From a bacterium (GTDB lineage: Bacteria > Patescibacteriota > Microgenomatia > Curtissbacterales > GWA2-41-24): a stretch of DNA of 36,842 nt. Numbering within the stretch: position 1 is the first letter of the stretch; each line of letters starts with the position of its first letter. Positions 1 to 9,165 of this stretch are shown piece by piece. The position numbers and the translations under genes are program-made. Under the pieces are notes generated by a model. It was not told the origin of the DNA, did not search any database, and saw only the letters and a list, made by a program, of their open reading frames with translations. Where the stretch lies: positions 75,424 through 112,265 of the forward strand of contig JAKALT010000002.1 of NCBI GenBank assembly GCA_021813125.1. The letters run 5' to 3'.

Positions 1-1358
1 GGTTATGGCTTGAATGGATTCCTGCCAGCGAACCGTCAAGAAGTTTTAAGCCTTCTTCGGGTACAGAAAGTTCTCCATTTGCCAAAACATCTATTTCGAG
101 TAAATTTAGTATTCTGATGTCTTTTTCCGAGGCTTTTATTTGTTCAATCACCTCTGTCCTGCGCTTAATCAGGTCTACAATCTGCTGTTTGCTATGATTA
201 CTAACGCTTGGCGAATGGTCTGATAGGCCAACATATTCATAACCAAGCTCCTTGCCTTTTTTGACAATAGCCTCAAGGGAGCCTGTTCCCAAATCATGAC
301 TAGGTTCAATCGGATAGCTCGAATGCAGATGGATATCGCCTTTTATATCTCCGATTTTTACTAAATTTGGCAATTTGCTCTTTAGCGCCGCCTCGATTTC
401 TCCGGAGTCTTCCCTGAGCTCCGGTTCGATATATTCCATGCCTAAAAATTTGTAAAATGATTTTTCATCTTTGAATTTATAGATTTTGCCGTGAAATTTA
501 ATGCCATGCTCGGAAAGGGACATGCCTTTTTTAAGGGCGTATTCCCTAAGAGCAATATTGTGGTTTTTTGAACCTGTAAAATGCTGCAGGAGTGCCCCAA
601 ACGAATCCTGCGCAAGAACCTTGAGATCTATTTGCATTCCATTTTTAAGAACCACCGAGGACGCCATAGGGCCAGCGCCCAAAATACGGGCATTTTCCTT
701 AAACTTTTTAAAGTGCTCTATGACCTTTTGCGGGTTATCCGACGACACCGCAATATCGATATCGCCAACTGTTGCTACCATTCTACGAAGCGAGCCCAAA
801 GGTATTGCTTCGTAGCAATACCTTTCCTGTTTCAGGTAATTTACTATGCGTTCAGCTACGGGGAAGGCGAATGTCAGCGGGTATCTATTTACCTTTTGTT
901 TGAACTGTGAAATAGAGGCTAAAATTTCGGTTTCGCTTTTTTCTCCAAAACCGGCTAATTTTCTGATTTTGCCGTTTCGGGCTGCGTTTTCAAGATCCGC
1001 AATATTTTTAAGTTTTAGCTTGGATGCCAAAATATAAGCAGTTTTTGGGCCCATGCCGGGTATATCTAAAAAATCAAACATTGCCGGAGGTAAATCTTTT
1101 TTGATCTCTTCGAAGTGTTTTACCTTGCCAGTTTTAAAAAGTTCGTCTAAGTGCCCCTTGATGCCTTTTCCAATTCCGGGCACAGAATCAAGGTTGCCTT
1201 CCTCCCATAAATCTTTAAGTTCGCTTGTGGCTTTTTCGGTACTGTCTGCCGCTTTTTCATAAGCCACGATTTTAAACCTGTCGCCGTTTTTTACGGTATA
1301 GGCAGCTGCTATTGAGTAGAAAAGTCTAGCGATGTCTTTGTTTGTTATATATTTCATT
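1..1358 (-). CDS. polX: DNA polymerase X family protein with C-terminal PHP domain (truncated at window start)
   Basis: My reverse-strand translation begins MKYITNKDIARLFYSIAAAYTVKNGDRFKIVAYEKAAD, has HhH-like VPGIGKGIKGHLDEL and IPGMGPKTAYILASKL, the nucleotidyltransferase motif GSLRRMVATVGDIDIAV and PHP motif GDIHLHSSYPIEPSHD. It runs off the window edge, so it is absent from the ORF track. Confidence 0.9.
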
Positions 1359-1492
1359 CTGCCGTTTTAATTATATACAATTTCAATTGACACCCAGGCA
1401 AGCTTGAGTGTAAACTACTTTACGATTGGCGGGATTGTCGCTTTGGATTGCCTTTTAATAAGGAGCAATTAGAGCTCGTGCCCACAAACCTT

Positions 1493-1570
1493 GGGCTCGT
1501 AGTGAAGTCGGCCTATCACGCCTCCCTGTCACGGAGGAGATCGCCGGTTCGAATCCGGTCGGGCCCGCCA
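1493..1570 (+). tRNA. tRNA-Asp (anticodon GTC)
   Basis: Acceptor GGGCTCG/CGGGCCC, anticodon arm CCTCC-CTGTCAC-GGAGG, T arm CCGGTTCGAATCCGG, encoded CCA. Confidence 0.93.
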
Positions 1571-1650
1571 TAATCAGGCTATAGTCAACAGTCTATAAAC
1601 GATAGCCAAAATATTTTCTGCCCCTAATTTCTGCCCAGGAAGGAGGGTTC

Positions 1651-2220
1651 ATGCCTCGAAAAAAGAAAGTTACTAAGGCAGCTACAAAAACAAAGGCTAA
1701 GTCAAAAGTAAATTGGCAGGAAAATTATGCAGGGCTTATACTCGGAGCAATCATTGTAGTCATATTAGGTCTTCTTGTTGCGAATTTCTTTTCCAAAAAA
1801 GGTCAGGAGATCGGAACTGGAGCTAATACCAGTTTAGGTGAAGAACAGCAGCAAGCAGAAAGCCCAAGTCAGTACAAAGTTGAAAGCGGCGATTCTCTTT
1901 CGGCAATTTCCGAAAAAACTTATGGAAGCCAAGACTTCTGGCCTGTTCTGGCACGGGTTAACAATATTGCAAACCCAAACATAATATACGCCGGCAATAA
2001 CCTGGAATTACCGTCTAAGGATAAGGCAAGCGAGATCAAGGCACAGATGACCCAAACGGCATATCAAGTACAATCCGGAGATACTCTTTTTCTGGTTGCA
2101 CAGAAGATGTATGGTGACGGGTCACAGTGGGTGAGAATAGATGTTGCCAATCATGTGGGAAGGTTGCCAAACGGTAACCCGCTGATTTTTGCCGGAAACA
2201 CGCTTATAATACCGCGTTAA
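1651..2220 (+). CDS. Membrane-anchored LysM-domain protein (two LysM repeats)
   Basis: N-terminal basic segment plus TM helix; YKVESGDSLSAISEKTYGSQDFWPVLARVNNIANPNIIYAGNNLELP and YQVQSGDTLFLVAQKMYGDGSQW; SD-like AGGAGG upstream. Confidence 0.88.
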   Translation: MPRKKKVTKAATKTKAKSKVNWQENYAGLILGAIIVVILGLLVANFFSKKGQEIGTGANTSLGEEQQQAESPSQYKVESGDSLSAISEKTYGSQDFWPVLARVNNIANPNIIYAGNNLELPSKDKASEIKAQMTQTAYQVQSGDTLFLVAQKMYGDGSQWVRIDVANHVGRLPNGNPLIFAGNTLIIPR

Positions 2221-2282
2221 TTTTAAGAAATCTTCGTTTTTTTGAGGCAGTAAATGCTGTATAATCTTTTGTGGTTTTAAAC

Positions 2283-2353
2283 GCGGGATTAATACAATGG
2301 TAGTATACTTGCTTCCCAAGCAAGAGACGCGAGTTCGATTCTCGTATCCCGCT
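2283..2353 (+). tRNA. tRNA-Gly (anticodon CCC)
   Basis: Acceptor GCGGGAT/ATCCCGC, anticodon arm CTTGC-TTCCCAA-GCAAG, T arm CGAGTTCGATTCTCG; no encoded CCA. Confidence 0.92.
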
Positions 2354-2376
2354 CTCGCTATAGACGGTAATTGCAT

Positions 2377-3696
2377 CTACCAAACGTCAACATCACTTTT
2401 TTCAGGACTTGCCAGAGGAACTTGGACAGATACTGAATCCTTTTTGGAACGAGAGAAGGGTGTATTTTCTCTTTCTTTAATATCTGCTTTTTCCTGAGCT
2501 ATCTTAGTAAGTGCCCTTTTTTCAAAACTGGCGAGTTTTTCTTGCCTTGCTTTTGCCAGTTGATCTTCTGTCCAACCATTTGTTTGTTGGTCTCTTTGTA
2601 ATACGTTCTCCCAGTAATTAGGGTTTTGAATAAAACTTCCATTTGTCTGATCTAGATAACCCTCGATGAATTCGGCTGGAACAACGTGCGAGTAGTCTAT
2701 GCCGGCGCCATGTAATTCAATCTTATTTTGAAGCTCTTCGACAAATAGTCCATCATATGGCAGTCTGCCGAAACCTGGATAGTAAACACCTCTCATCTCG
2801 TCAATTACTTGTTCGGTAGGTTGTGGCAAAGCGATTACGATACCATATTCATGGCCTCGATGCGTATTTGCCAGGTGTTGCAAATTATCTTCTAAGTTTT
2901 TCCCTAGTCCGACAGCCACTCCTGACAGGCCTTGATAAGGTTCATGCGCATGCAAGCCAGTTTGCATTATTTCTTGCGCAGTATTTTCAGAGGCTGTTGC
3001 ATGAACAAACCGCACTTTACTTTCTTGAGGCGTCGCTATTTCTCTAAAGGCTGGGAATTGCGCGAATTGCTCGCTTCTTTCTTGTTTTCGTTTTAAAAAC
3101 GCTTCTGTGGCTTCTTTTGCTGTCAAAAGCCTTTCTCCAGGTGTGAACGATACAATTTGCGCAGGGTTTAACTCCGAAAGCACTTCCCTTTGTCCTTCAG
3201 GGTCATCTTTTCGTTGCTTCTTAACGGCATCCAGAATCTCTTTAACTTCGTCTATTCTAATATCACTGTAGTCATATTCTGCCGGAGGAGCTTCTCCTAT
3301 GTCCTGTATCGCCAATGCATACTCTGTTCCGTGAAAATTTTTTAACCAATCGAAGTAGGCTTCGGGGTCGTCTATCGGCATTTTAGCTAACTGTTCTTCA
3401 ACAGTAGGCAATATCTCATCCCATTCAACTTTCTCCCCGCGGCTATTAATGCCTTTTCTGCGAATTGTCCGGCCCTGAATTTCATTTGCAGTTTTCGCTT
3501 TTATAGGCGTTCCAACCGACTCAGACACTTCTCTGGCTGGCTTTGAAGTCAGACGAGATATAATTGAGCTTCTTGCTCTTGCAATAGACGCTAAAAAGTT
3601 AGACTTATGCAAATTCTTTCTGGGTTCGGCTTGGGTCTGGTATGGCTTATCGACCGTCTCAGGCTTTAGTACTTCGTGGCTTAGGTCGCCTGGCAT
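2377..3696 (-). CDS. Hypothetical protein; central region faintly resembles ADP-ribosyltransferase-like folds
   Basis: 439-aa ORF; VRFVHATASENTAQEIMQTGLHAHEPYQGLSGVAVGL and VVPAEFIEGYLD are suggestive only. Confidence 0.6.
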   Translation of the reverse strand: MPGDLSHEVLKPETVDKPYQTQAEPRKNLHKSNFLASIARARSSIISRLTSKPAREVSESVGTPIKAKTANEIQGRTIRRKGINSRGEKVEWDEILPTVEEQLAKMPIDDPEAYFDWLKNFHGTEYALAIQDIGEAPPAEYDYSDIRIDEVKEILDAVKKQRKDDPEGQREVLSELNPAQIVSFTPGERLLTAKEATEAFLKRKQERSEQFAQFPAFREIATPQESKVRFVHATASENTAQEIMQTGLHAHEPYQGLSGVAVGLGKNLEDNLQHLANTHRGHEYGIVIALPQPTEQVIDEMRGVYYPGFGRLPYDGLFVEELQNKIELHGAGIDYSHVVPAEFIEGYLDQTNGSFIQNPNYWENVLQRDQQTNGWTEDQLAKARQEKLASFEKRALTKIAQEKADIKERENTPFSRSKKDSVSVQVPLASPEKSDVDVW

Positions 3697-3791
3697 ATCT
3701 AAAGATTAGCATATGAACACCTTTTTTCAAACATAATTTGAATCCAATTTTTCAAAAGATTAAAATATAAGTGCATTTTTGATAGAATGAT

Positions 3792-3863
3792 GCCGACCTA
3801 GCTCAACGGTAGAGCAATGCTTTCGTAAAGCAGAGGTTGTGGGTTCGATTCCCGCGGTCGGCT
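3792..3863 (+). tRNA. tRNA-Thr (anticodon CGT)
   Basis: Acceptor GCCGACC/GGTCGGC, anticodon loop TTCGTAA, T arm GTGGGTTCGATTCCCGC. Confidence 0.9.
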
Positions 3864-3936
3864 CAGTTTGACAGTGAATTCGTCTTTTTCGCTTAGCGAA
3901 AAATGTATTTTCTCACCGTCGGCTCAGAAAATTGCT

Positions 3937-4656
3937 GTGAAAAAAATTAGTCGAGTCCAAAGGCTTGCAAGAAAAGAAGAGGGCGATGTCATAAAAAGGA
4001 TTGTAGTCCTTTCTATTTTGAGTGTTGTAATCATTGTTCTCATTTTCACTTTAGGAATCCCGCTTTTAGGAAGCTTTGCAGATTTGCTTGGAAAAACGCT
4101 GGGCAATAAAGGCGGTTCCACCTCTTCGCAATCGCAAATTTCGTCTCCGCCGGTTCTCGAGAATTTACCTTCGGCAACAAATAGTGCCGCTCTTGCCGTT
4201 TCGGGGTTTGCCAGCGACGGAGACAAGGTAGAAATATTCCTAAACTCAACTAAAGTTGGAGAGGCAGACGTTTCGGACGGCAAATTTAAATACGAAAGCG
4301 TAAATCTGCAAAGCGGCGGTAATGAAATAAGTGCAAAGGCTGTATCGGCTTCGGGCAAAGAAAGTGATTCATCCGATCTTAGTAAAGTAACACTAGATAC
4401 AACCCCACCAAAGCTCTCACTAGATAATCCAAGTGAAGGCCAAAGTTTTTCGGGCGTTTCCAGGATAACAGTTGAAGGAACTTCGGACCCTAATGCGGAA
4501 GTTTTGGCAAACGGATTTTTAGCTAATGTCGGAAACGATGGCAAATTTGATGTTGCCATTCCCCTATCGAGCGGCGACAACACAATTGAAGTTAAGGCTA
4601 TTGATAACGCGGGAAATACTACAGTTTTAAAGATAAAAGTCCACGCGAGCCTTTAA
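3937..4656 (+). CDS. Membrane-anchored protein with two Ig-like/bacterial surface repeats
   Basis: TM helix VVLSILSVVIIVLIFTLGIPLLG followed by two beta-repeat units (VSGFASDGDKVEIFLNSTKVGEADVSDGKFKY..., VEGTSDPNAEVLANGFLANVGNDGKFDVAIPL...). The ORF track starts at TTG 3868; GTG at 3937 is my preferred start. Confidence 0.75.
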   Translation: MKKISRVQRLARKEEGDVIKRIVVLSILSVVIIVLIFTLGIPLLGSFADLLGKTLGNKGGSTSSQSQISSPPVLENLPSATNSAALAVSGFASDGDKVEIFLNSTKVGEADVSDGKFKYESVNLQSGGNEISAKAVSASGKESDSSDLSKVTLDTTPPKLSLDNPSEGQSFSGVSRITVEGTSDPNAEVLANGFLANVGNDGKFDVAIPLSSGDNTIEVKAIDNAGNTTVLKIKVHASL

Positions 4657-5735
4657 GCCACCCAAAACCCGTTTACAAACATTATTGCCAAGGCAGTTTG
4701 GGCTAAAAGAGAAATTGTCCAGATTATGAATCTTATTTTTTTCGCCTCAAGATAATTTCCGAGAATTATAAAAGTCCCAATTGATGAGAGCAAATATCGG
4801 GGCATACTTGTCAGGGTCCCTGTCGAGGCAGGGATAAGTATAGCCAGAGCACTAAAAATCCAGATAGGAACAGGTATTTTTTTGCGGCCAAGAATTAGCA
4901 CAAGTGCAAAAAAAAGTGTCAAATAGACATCCAAATAGTCGTTGAACGGCTTGTTATTTTGAAAAGTCGAAACGTATGCGTATATTGTTGTTATAGGATT
5001 TGTAAGTTGTCTATGCCATGTTGACTCTACTGTTAGAAAATACAAAGGGTCTTTGAACTTTTGAAGCAGGTACAGACAATAAGTGGCAAAAGGTATAAAA
5101 GCCACGGCCATAATTAAGACCCTGTTTATAATTTGTTTCAGGTTCCATTGGTATTCTTTTATTAAACCGATCAAAAGCGAAACTGATAGCGTGATACCGA
5201 CAAAACGCGTAAGGGATGCGGCTCCGACTAGAAACGCAGCGGTTAAATATTTTTTATTCTGAAGTTGCGCGAAAAATAGGGCAATTACTAGCAAAAATAA
5301 TCCTTCGGAATAAACAGCTACTGCAAAAAAAGCAGTAGGAAACATCATTAAGGTTACTGTTGCCGAAAAGGCTGTATTTTTGTTATGTAATTTTTCAGTT
5401 AGCTTGTAAAAGACGTAAAGAAAAATGATAAAAAAAATGTTTGAAACTAAAAGCGCGGCAAGAAGGATGTTGCCAAAAGTCAGTACACTTACGGCTTTTA
5501 TCAGAGCTGGGTATAGAGGAAAAAATGCGTATTCATTCGGCCCAAAATAGCCGTATTTTGCAATGTTTAAAAAATGGCCTCCGTCCCACTGGGCCCACGA
5601 TGCGAAAAAATTAAAATTCTTACCGGGGCCGATTGCTCCAATGCCACCGTTGGCGACCAACGGAAATATTTTGCTTCCTATGTAAGTTGCAATAAATAAT
5701 CCTATTCGCCAAACAAGAAATATTTTAATTATCAT
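4653..5735 (-). CDS. PIG-V-like mannosyltransferase / GT-C membrane glycosyltransferase
   Basis: Polytopic; ASWAQWDGGHFLNIAKYGYFGPNEYAFFPLYP matches the PIG-V WDG(G/V)HF...YAFFPLYP pattern. Confidence 0.8.
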   Translation of the reverse strand: MIIKIFLVWRIGLFIATYIGSKIFPLVANGGIGAIGPGKNFNFFASWAQWDGGHFLNIAKYGYFGPNEYAFFPLYPALIKAVSVLTFGNILLAALLVSNIFFIIFLYVFYKLTEKLHNKNTAFSATVTLMMFPTAFFAVAVYSEGLFLLVIALFFAQLQNKKYLTAAFLVGAASLTRFVGITLSVSLLIGLIKEYQWNLKQIINRVLIMAVAFIPFATYCLYLLQKFKDPLYFLTVESTWHRQLTNPITTIYAYVSTFQNNKPFNDYLDVYLTLFFALVLILGRKKIPVPIWIFSALAILIPASTGTLTSMPRYLLSSIGTFIILGNYLEAKKIRFIIWTISLLAQTALAIMFVNGFWVA

Positions 5736-6912
5736 TTTTTGTCGCCAGACCCAATATAAAATAAAATATTAGCATTACTTGGGGGAAAAATAAGGAGTTT
5801 ACAAATTGCGAATCAACGATTAAACCAAAAAAGGCAGCCAGCGCGCCCAGATGTAGAGGATTTTTGGTAGCTTTTGTTTTTAAAATTTTAAAGATGTCCA
5901 GAAGAAAATAAAAATAGATTAAAAGGCCTACTATGCCGGTTGTTGCAGCAACTAAAAGAATGCTCGAGTCGGATCCTCCGCCGGAGTGACCACCGAGAGG
6001 GTTGTCAAAAGAGAAAAAGCCATAATTTGCCTGGGTGTAGCGATAAGTGTTAAAGCCTACACCGACAAAAGGATTGTCTTTGGCAACTGTCAGGGCATTT
6101 TGCCAACTTTCCAACCTGGCCTCTGCCGTTTCGTCTATTGTGAGGGCCCCAATTATTCTATTTCTAACCTGAGGTATTAAAGAGAAGGAAGCGGCAAAAA
6201 CAAGAATTGACACTAAAAGAACTCTGGGTGCTTTTATGACCCCTAAAGTTGCCATAACAGTCGCAACCGCTAAATACGCGCTCCTGGAAAAGGTTAAGAT
6301 AATTGCCAAGACAAATACTATTAAACAAATAAGGTAATATTTTTTGCTTTTGTACAAATAAAAGGAAAGAGAGATAGCAGAAAGAATAACAAAAATCGAT
6401 CCTGAGAAGTTTGGATCCAGCACGGTTGAAACAAGCCTCATTTGATGAGGATCCCAACCGTACATTTGAAGCTGCGATAGATCCGAGAAAAAAATCAACT
6501 GAATAAATCCTATGAATGCATAAACCAATCCTAAAAAAAGAATTGTGTTAATCCATTTTTCTTGTGACTTTATTGCTATGGAGTTATAGACAATCACGCT
6601 TATTGCAAAGTAAGCTATAAAGCGAATTAAAAACAGAGATGAGACTAACACCTGGCCAAAGGTTAATCTGTCCAGTGCAATTATTGTGGAGGCTGTTGCT
6701 GCCAGGCAAAATAACACGAAGGGCTTTATGGAAAGAGGCGGAATTTTAATCGATTTTTTAATAAAAAGAGATCGGTAGAGAAATGCCAAAAGGGTTATTC
6801 CCAAGAAAATGTCCGTTAAGGTCACAGCGCCTGACTGGCCAAGGGGAAGTCTTATAATCTGTCCCGTCAGAAGGGTAGAGAGCGTTGTTACAAGAAGCAA
6901 ATTTACAAGCAT
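5725..6912 (-). CDS. O-antigen ligase-like (Wzy/WaaL family) membrane protein
   Basis: Polytopic; NPFVGVGFNTYR...GGHSGGGSDSSILLVAATTGIVGLLIYFYFLL pattern typical of the O-antigen ligase family. Confidence 0.8.
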   Translation of the reverse strand: MLVNLLLVTTLSTLLTGQIIRLPLGQSGAVTLTDIFLGITLLAFLYRSLFIKKSIKIPPLSIKPFVLFCLAATASTIIALDRLTFGQVLVSSLFLIRFIAYFAISVIVYNSIAIKSQEKWINTILFLGLVYAFIGFIQLIFFSDLSQLQMYGWDPHQMRLVSTVLDPNFSGSIFVILSAISLSFYLYKSKKYYLICLIVFVLAIILTFSRSAYLAVATVMATLGVIKAPRVLLVSILVFAASFSLIPQVRNRIIGALTIDETAEARLESWQNALTVAKDNPFVGVGFNTYRYTQANYGFFSFDNPLGGHSGGGSDSSILLVAATTGIVGLLIYFYFLLDIFKILKTKATKNPLHLGALAAFFGLIVDSQFVNSLFFPQVMLIFYFILGLATKNDN

Positions 6913-6934
6913 TTTAAAATCGGTGCATGCACTT

Positions 6935-6956
6935 GGATTTGAACCTGCGGCCTTCC
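6935..6956 (-). repeat. tRNA T-arm remnant (partial duplicate of tRNA-Val)
   Basis: ggatttgaacctgcggccttcc at 6935-6956 vs ggatttgaacctgtggcctttc at 6983-7004: 20/22 identical, offset 48 nt. Confidence 0.55.
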
Positions 6957-6971
6957 ATCGCCTTTATGGTG

Positions 6972-7044
6972 TGGAGTTGACAGGATTTGAACCTGTGGCC
7001 TTTCGTGTGTGATACGAACGCTCTGCCAACTGAGCTACAACTCC
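6972..7044 (-). tRNA. tRNA-Val (anticodon CAC)
   Basis: Reverse complement GGAGTTGTAGCTCAGTTGGCAGAGCGTTCGTATCACACACGAAAGGCCACAGGTTCAAATCCTGTCAACTCCA folds as a cloverleaf; anticodon loop ATCACAC. Confidence 0.92.
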
Positions 7045-7139
7045 AGATGGAGCAGGGATTACTCTGCCGCCTATTTTTGGCGTGCTTCAGATTGCCCCTT
7101 TTCGACTGGGGCAATTTTAACATAAAATTAAAAGACAAG

Positions 7140-7685
7140 ATGAAAGAAGGTCTTGCTTCAACCATAAAAGAAGTGGCGCAAACGCTTCTTGTTTCTTTTG
7201 GGATATTTTTGATTGTTTATATCTTTTTGATACAGCCCCACAGGGTAAAAGGGGAATCAATGTTCCCTACTTTTGTTGACGGGGAACTGCTTCTTACAGA
7301 AAAAGTTTCTTACCGGTTTTCCCAGCCTCAAAGGGGTGATGTTGTGGTTTTCGAGGCTCCGGTCGGACATAACATTGATTTTATAAAAAGAATTATCGGG
7401 CTTCCCGGCGAACAAATTTCGGTTCAAGACGGTTCTATCTTTATTAACGGGAAAAAACTGGATGAACCTTACCTAAACGTCGAATCACCCGGTGATATGC
7501 AAAAAACACTCGGAAAAAACGAATATTTTGTAATGGGAGACAACAGACCTTCATCTTCCGATTCGAGGGTTTTTGGACCAATAACTGAGGATAAAATTCA
7601 GGGAAGGGTATTTTTTGTTTACTGGCCAATCTTTAGAGGCAAAAGTTCGGACGGGATGAGAGTTATTTCAAGAGTTCATTACTAA
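7140..7685 (+). CDS. lepB: Signal peptidase I
   Basis: VKGESMFPTFVDGELLLTEKVSYRF (Ser), RGDVVVFEAPVGHNIDFIKRIIGLPGE (Lys), YFVMGDNRPSSSDSRVFGPI. Confidence 0.95.
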   Translation: MKEGLASTIKEVAQTLLVSFGIFLIVYIFLIQPHRVKGESMFPTFVDGELLLTEKVSYRFSQPQRGDVVVFEAPVGHNIDFIKRIIGLPGEQISVQDGSIFINGKKLDEPYLNVESPGDMQKTLGKNEYFVMGDNRPSSSDSRVFGPITEDKIQGRVFFVYWPIFRGKSSDGMRVISRVHY

Positions 7686-8498
7686 ATCGCGGATTTTTTT
7701 AATAATTTGCGAGGTATCTTCAACCTTTCCACGCACAACTATATGCATTTTGGATTCAACTCTCGACTGGCTGATTTTAACTTTAGTTTTCACGCTGTCA
7801 CTTGTTAATTTCTTTGAAAGTTCTTCTTCGTAATTGTCCAGTTCGTCATTTTGAAGCCTTAGAGCCGGTTTTTGCTGTTTGGGGCTGATGTTTTCACGCG
7901 CTTTGAGTTTTCGGGCAAGTTCTTCCGCGCCGCGGACTGAAAGGTTTTTGGCAAGAATTTCTTTGTATGCTTCAACAACCAGGTGAGGGTCTTCCAGTGA
8001 TGCCAACGCTCTGACGTGGCCTTCCGATGTTGCACCCGAGGCCAGCGCATCTTTGAGAACGTCCGGAACCGTTAAAAGTCTTAAGGTATTGGAAACATAC
8101 GGGGCGCTTTTGCCGACTTTTACGGCAATTTCGCCTGTTGAAAGGCCGAATTCGTCCATGAGCCTTCTGAATGCCTGTGCCCTTTCAAGCGGGTTGAGGT
8201 CGATTCTTTGGACATTTTCGATAATTGCCATTTCCAACATCCCCTGGGGAGTGGTTTCTTTGATAATAACGGGGACTTTTGCGAGGCCTGCTATTTTTGA
8301 AGCCCGCCATCTTCTTTCTCCGGCTATTATCTGATAACCGGCAGGAGTTTTGGCTACTACCAAAGGTTCAACTACACCATGCTCGCGAATGGAGTCTATG
8401 AGTTCATTTAAGGAATCGGGGGTAATCAGGCCACGGGGTTGCAGCGGATTTGGCTGCAACATGTCTATGTCTATATCAAAAATTTGGCTTTCTTCCAC
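7668..8498 (-). CDS. parB: ParB/Spo0J family chromosome partitioning protein
   Basis: LQPNPLQPRG...GVVEPLVVAKTPAGYQIIAGERRWRASKIAGL...NVQRIDLNPLERAQAFRRL; GKSAPYVSNTLRLL HTH. Confidence 0.94.
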   Translation of the reverse strand: MEESQIFDIDIDMLQPNPLQPRGLITPDSLNELIDSIREHGVVEPLVVAKTPAGYQIIAGERRWRASKIAGLAKVPVIIKETTPQGMLEMAIIENVQRIDLNPLERAQAFRRLMDEFGLSTGEIAVKVGKSAPYVSNTLRLLTVPDVLKDALASGATSEGHVRALASLEDPHLVVEAYKEILAKNLSVRGAEELARKLKARENISPKQQKPALRLQNDELDNYEEELSKKLTSDSVKTKVKISQSRVESKMHIVVRGKVEDTSQIIKKIRDLVMNS

Positions 8499-8515
8499 TT
8501 TTTTTAGGTTACAAA

Positions 8516-8542
8516 AGTATCACAAGTATCAGACGTATCAAA
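8516..8542. repeat. Three 9-bp direct repeats (AGTATCACA-AGTATCAGA-CGTATCAAA) between rpmA and parB
   Basis: Direct reading of the sequence; period 9, GTATCA conserved in all three. Confidence 0.6.
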
Positions 8543-8551
8543 AGTTGAACC

Positions 8552-8797
8552 CTATATTACGTCGATAAGTTTTTTCCCAAGTTTCTGCCTGAATTTCACT
8601 AAACCTTCTTTAATTGCAAATATTGTGTGGTCACGGCCAAGCATGGTTCCGATGCCGGGGTAAAATTTGGTTCCGCGCTGGCGAACGATAATGTTTCCCG
8701 GTTTTGCTGTTTGCCCGCCATAAACTTTAACGCCTAAGCGTTTGCCTGCCGAGTCTCTATTTTTTTTAGTTGCGCCGCCGCCTTTTTTATGAGCCAT
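8552..8797 (-). CDS. rpmA: 50S ribosomal protein bL27
   Basis: [48 protein letters not shown]. Confidence 0.97.
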   Translation of the reverse strand: MAHKKGGGATKKNRDSAGKRLGVKVYGGQTAKPGNIIVRQRGTKFYPGIGTMLGRDHTIFAIKEGLVKFRQKLGKKLIDVI

Positions 8798-8911
8798 TTT
8801 GAATGTTAATCGTTAACTGTAAATCGTTAATCGATAACAAAAAGATTCTAACGGGATTTTCACAAGATGTCAATGGATTATTACGTTATAGATTGATATA
8901 GTATGGTTTCC

Positions 8912-9163
8912 CTATGTCTTATTTGGCAAGGAATTATGCTGTTTTCTGAAGACTAACGGTACATGCTCACCATGATCTCTGCTCATAGCTAAAGTTTGTA
9001 CAGAATGTCTTACGGCGCTCTCATTGTAGCAAGGCTTAGAAATAGTAAGATCAATATTTAAACTGGGGCAATAGACACGGACACCTGCAGCTTCTTGCCT
9101 GATATAAACATTTTTCCTGACTTTTGAAGGCACTTCAGGTTTACTTTCGGGAGTGGAACCCAT
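8912..9163 (-). CDS. Hypothetical 83-aa protein between rplU and rpmA
   Basis: ORF only; no recognised motif. Confidence 0.4.
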   Translation of the reverse strand: MGSTPESKPEVPSKVRKNVYIRQEAAGVRVYCPSLNIDLTISKPCYNESAVRHSVQTLAMSRDHGEHVPLVFRKQHNSLPNKT

Positions 9164-9165
9164 TT

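Noticed and set aside
501-1262. Four + strand ORFs at the window start
   Set aside because: Antisense to the PolX-PHP coding region, which runs off the window and so is missing from the ORF track.
3885-3903. Intrinsic terminator after tRNA-Thr
   Set aside because: The stem has T's on the 5' side and A's on the 3' side, with no 3' T-tract on either strand.
3924-4583. 219-aa minus ORF antisense to the Ig-repeat gene
   Set aside because: Shadow ORF; the + product has a TM helix and coherent repeats.
8912-9163. Prp (bL27-processing cysteine protease)
   Set aside because: No Prp-like His/Cys motifs, and bL27 has no N-terminal extension to cleave.
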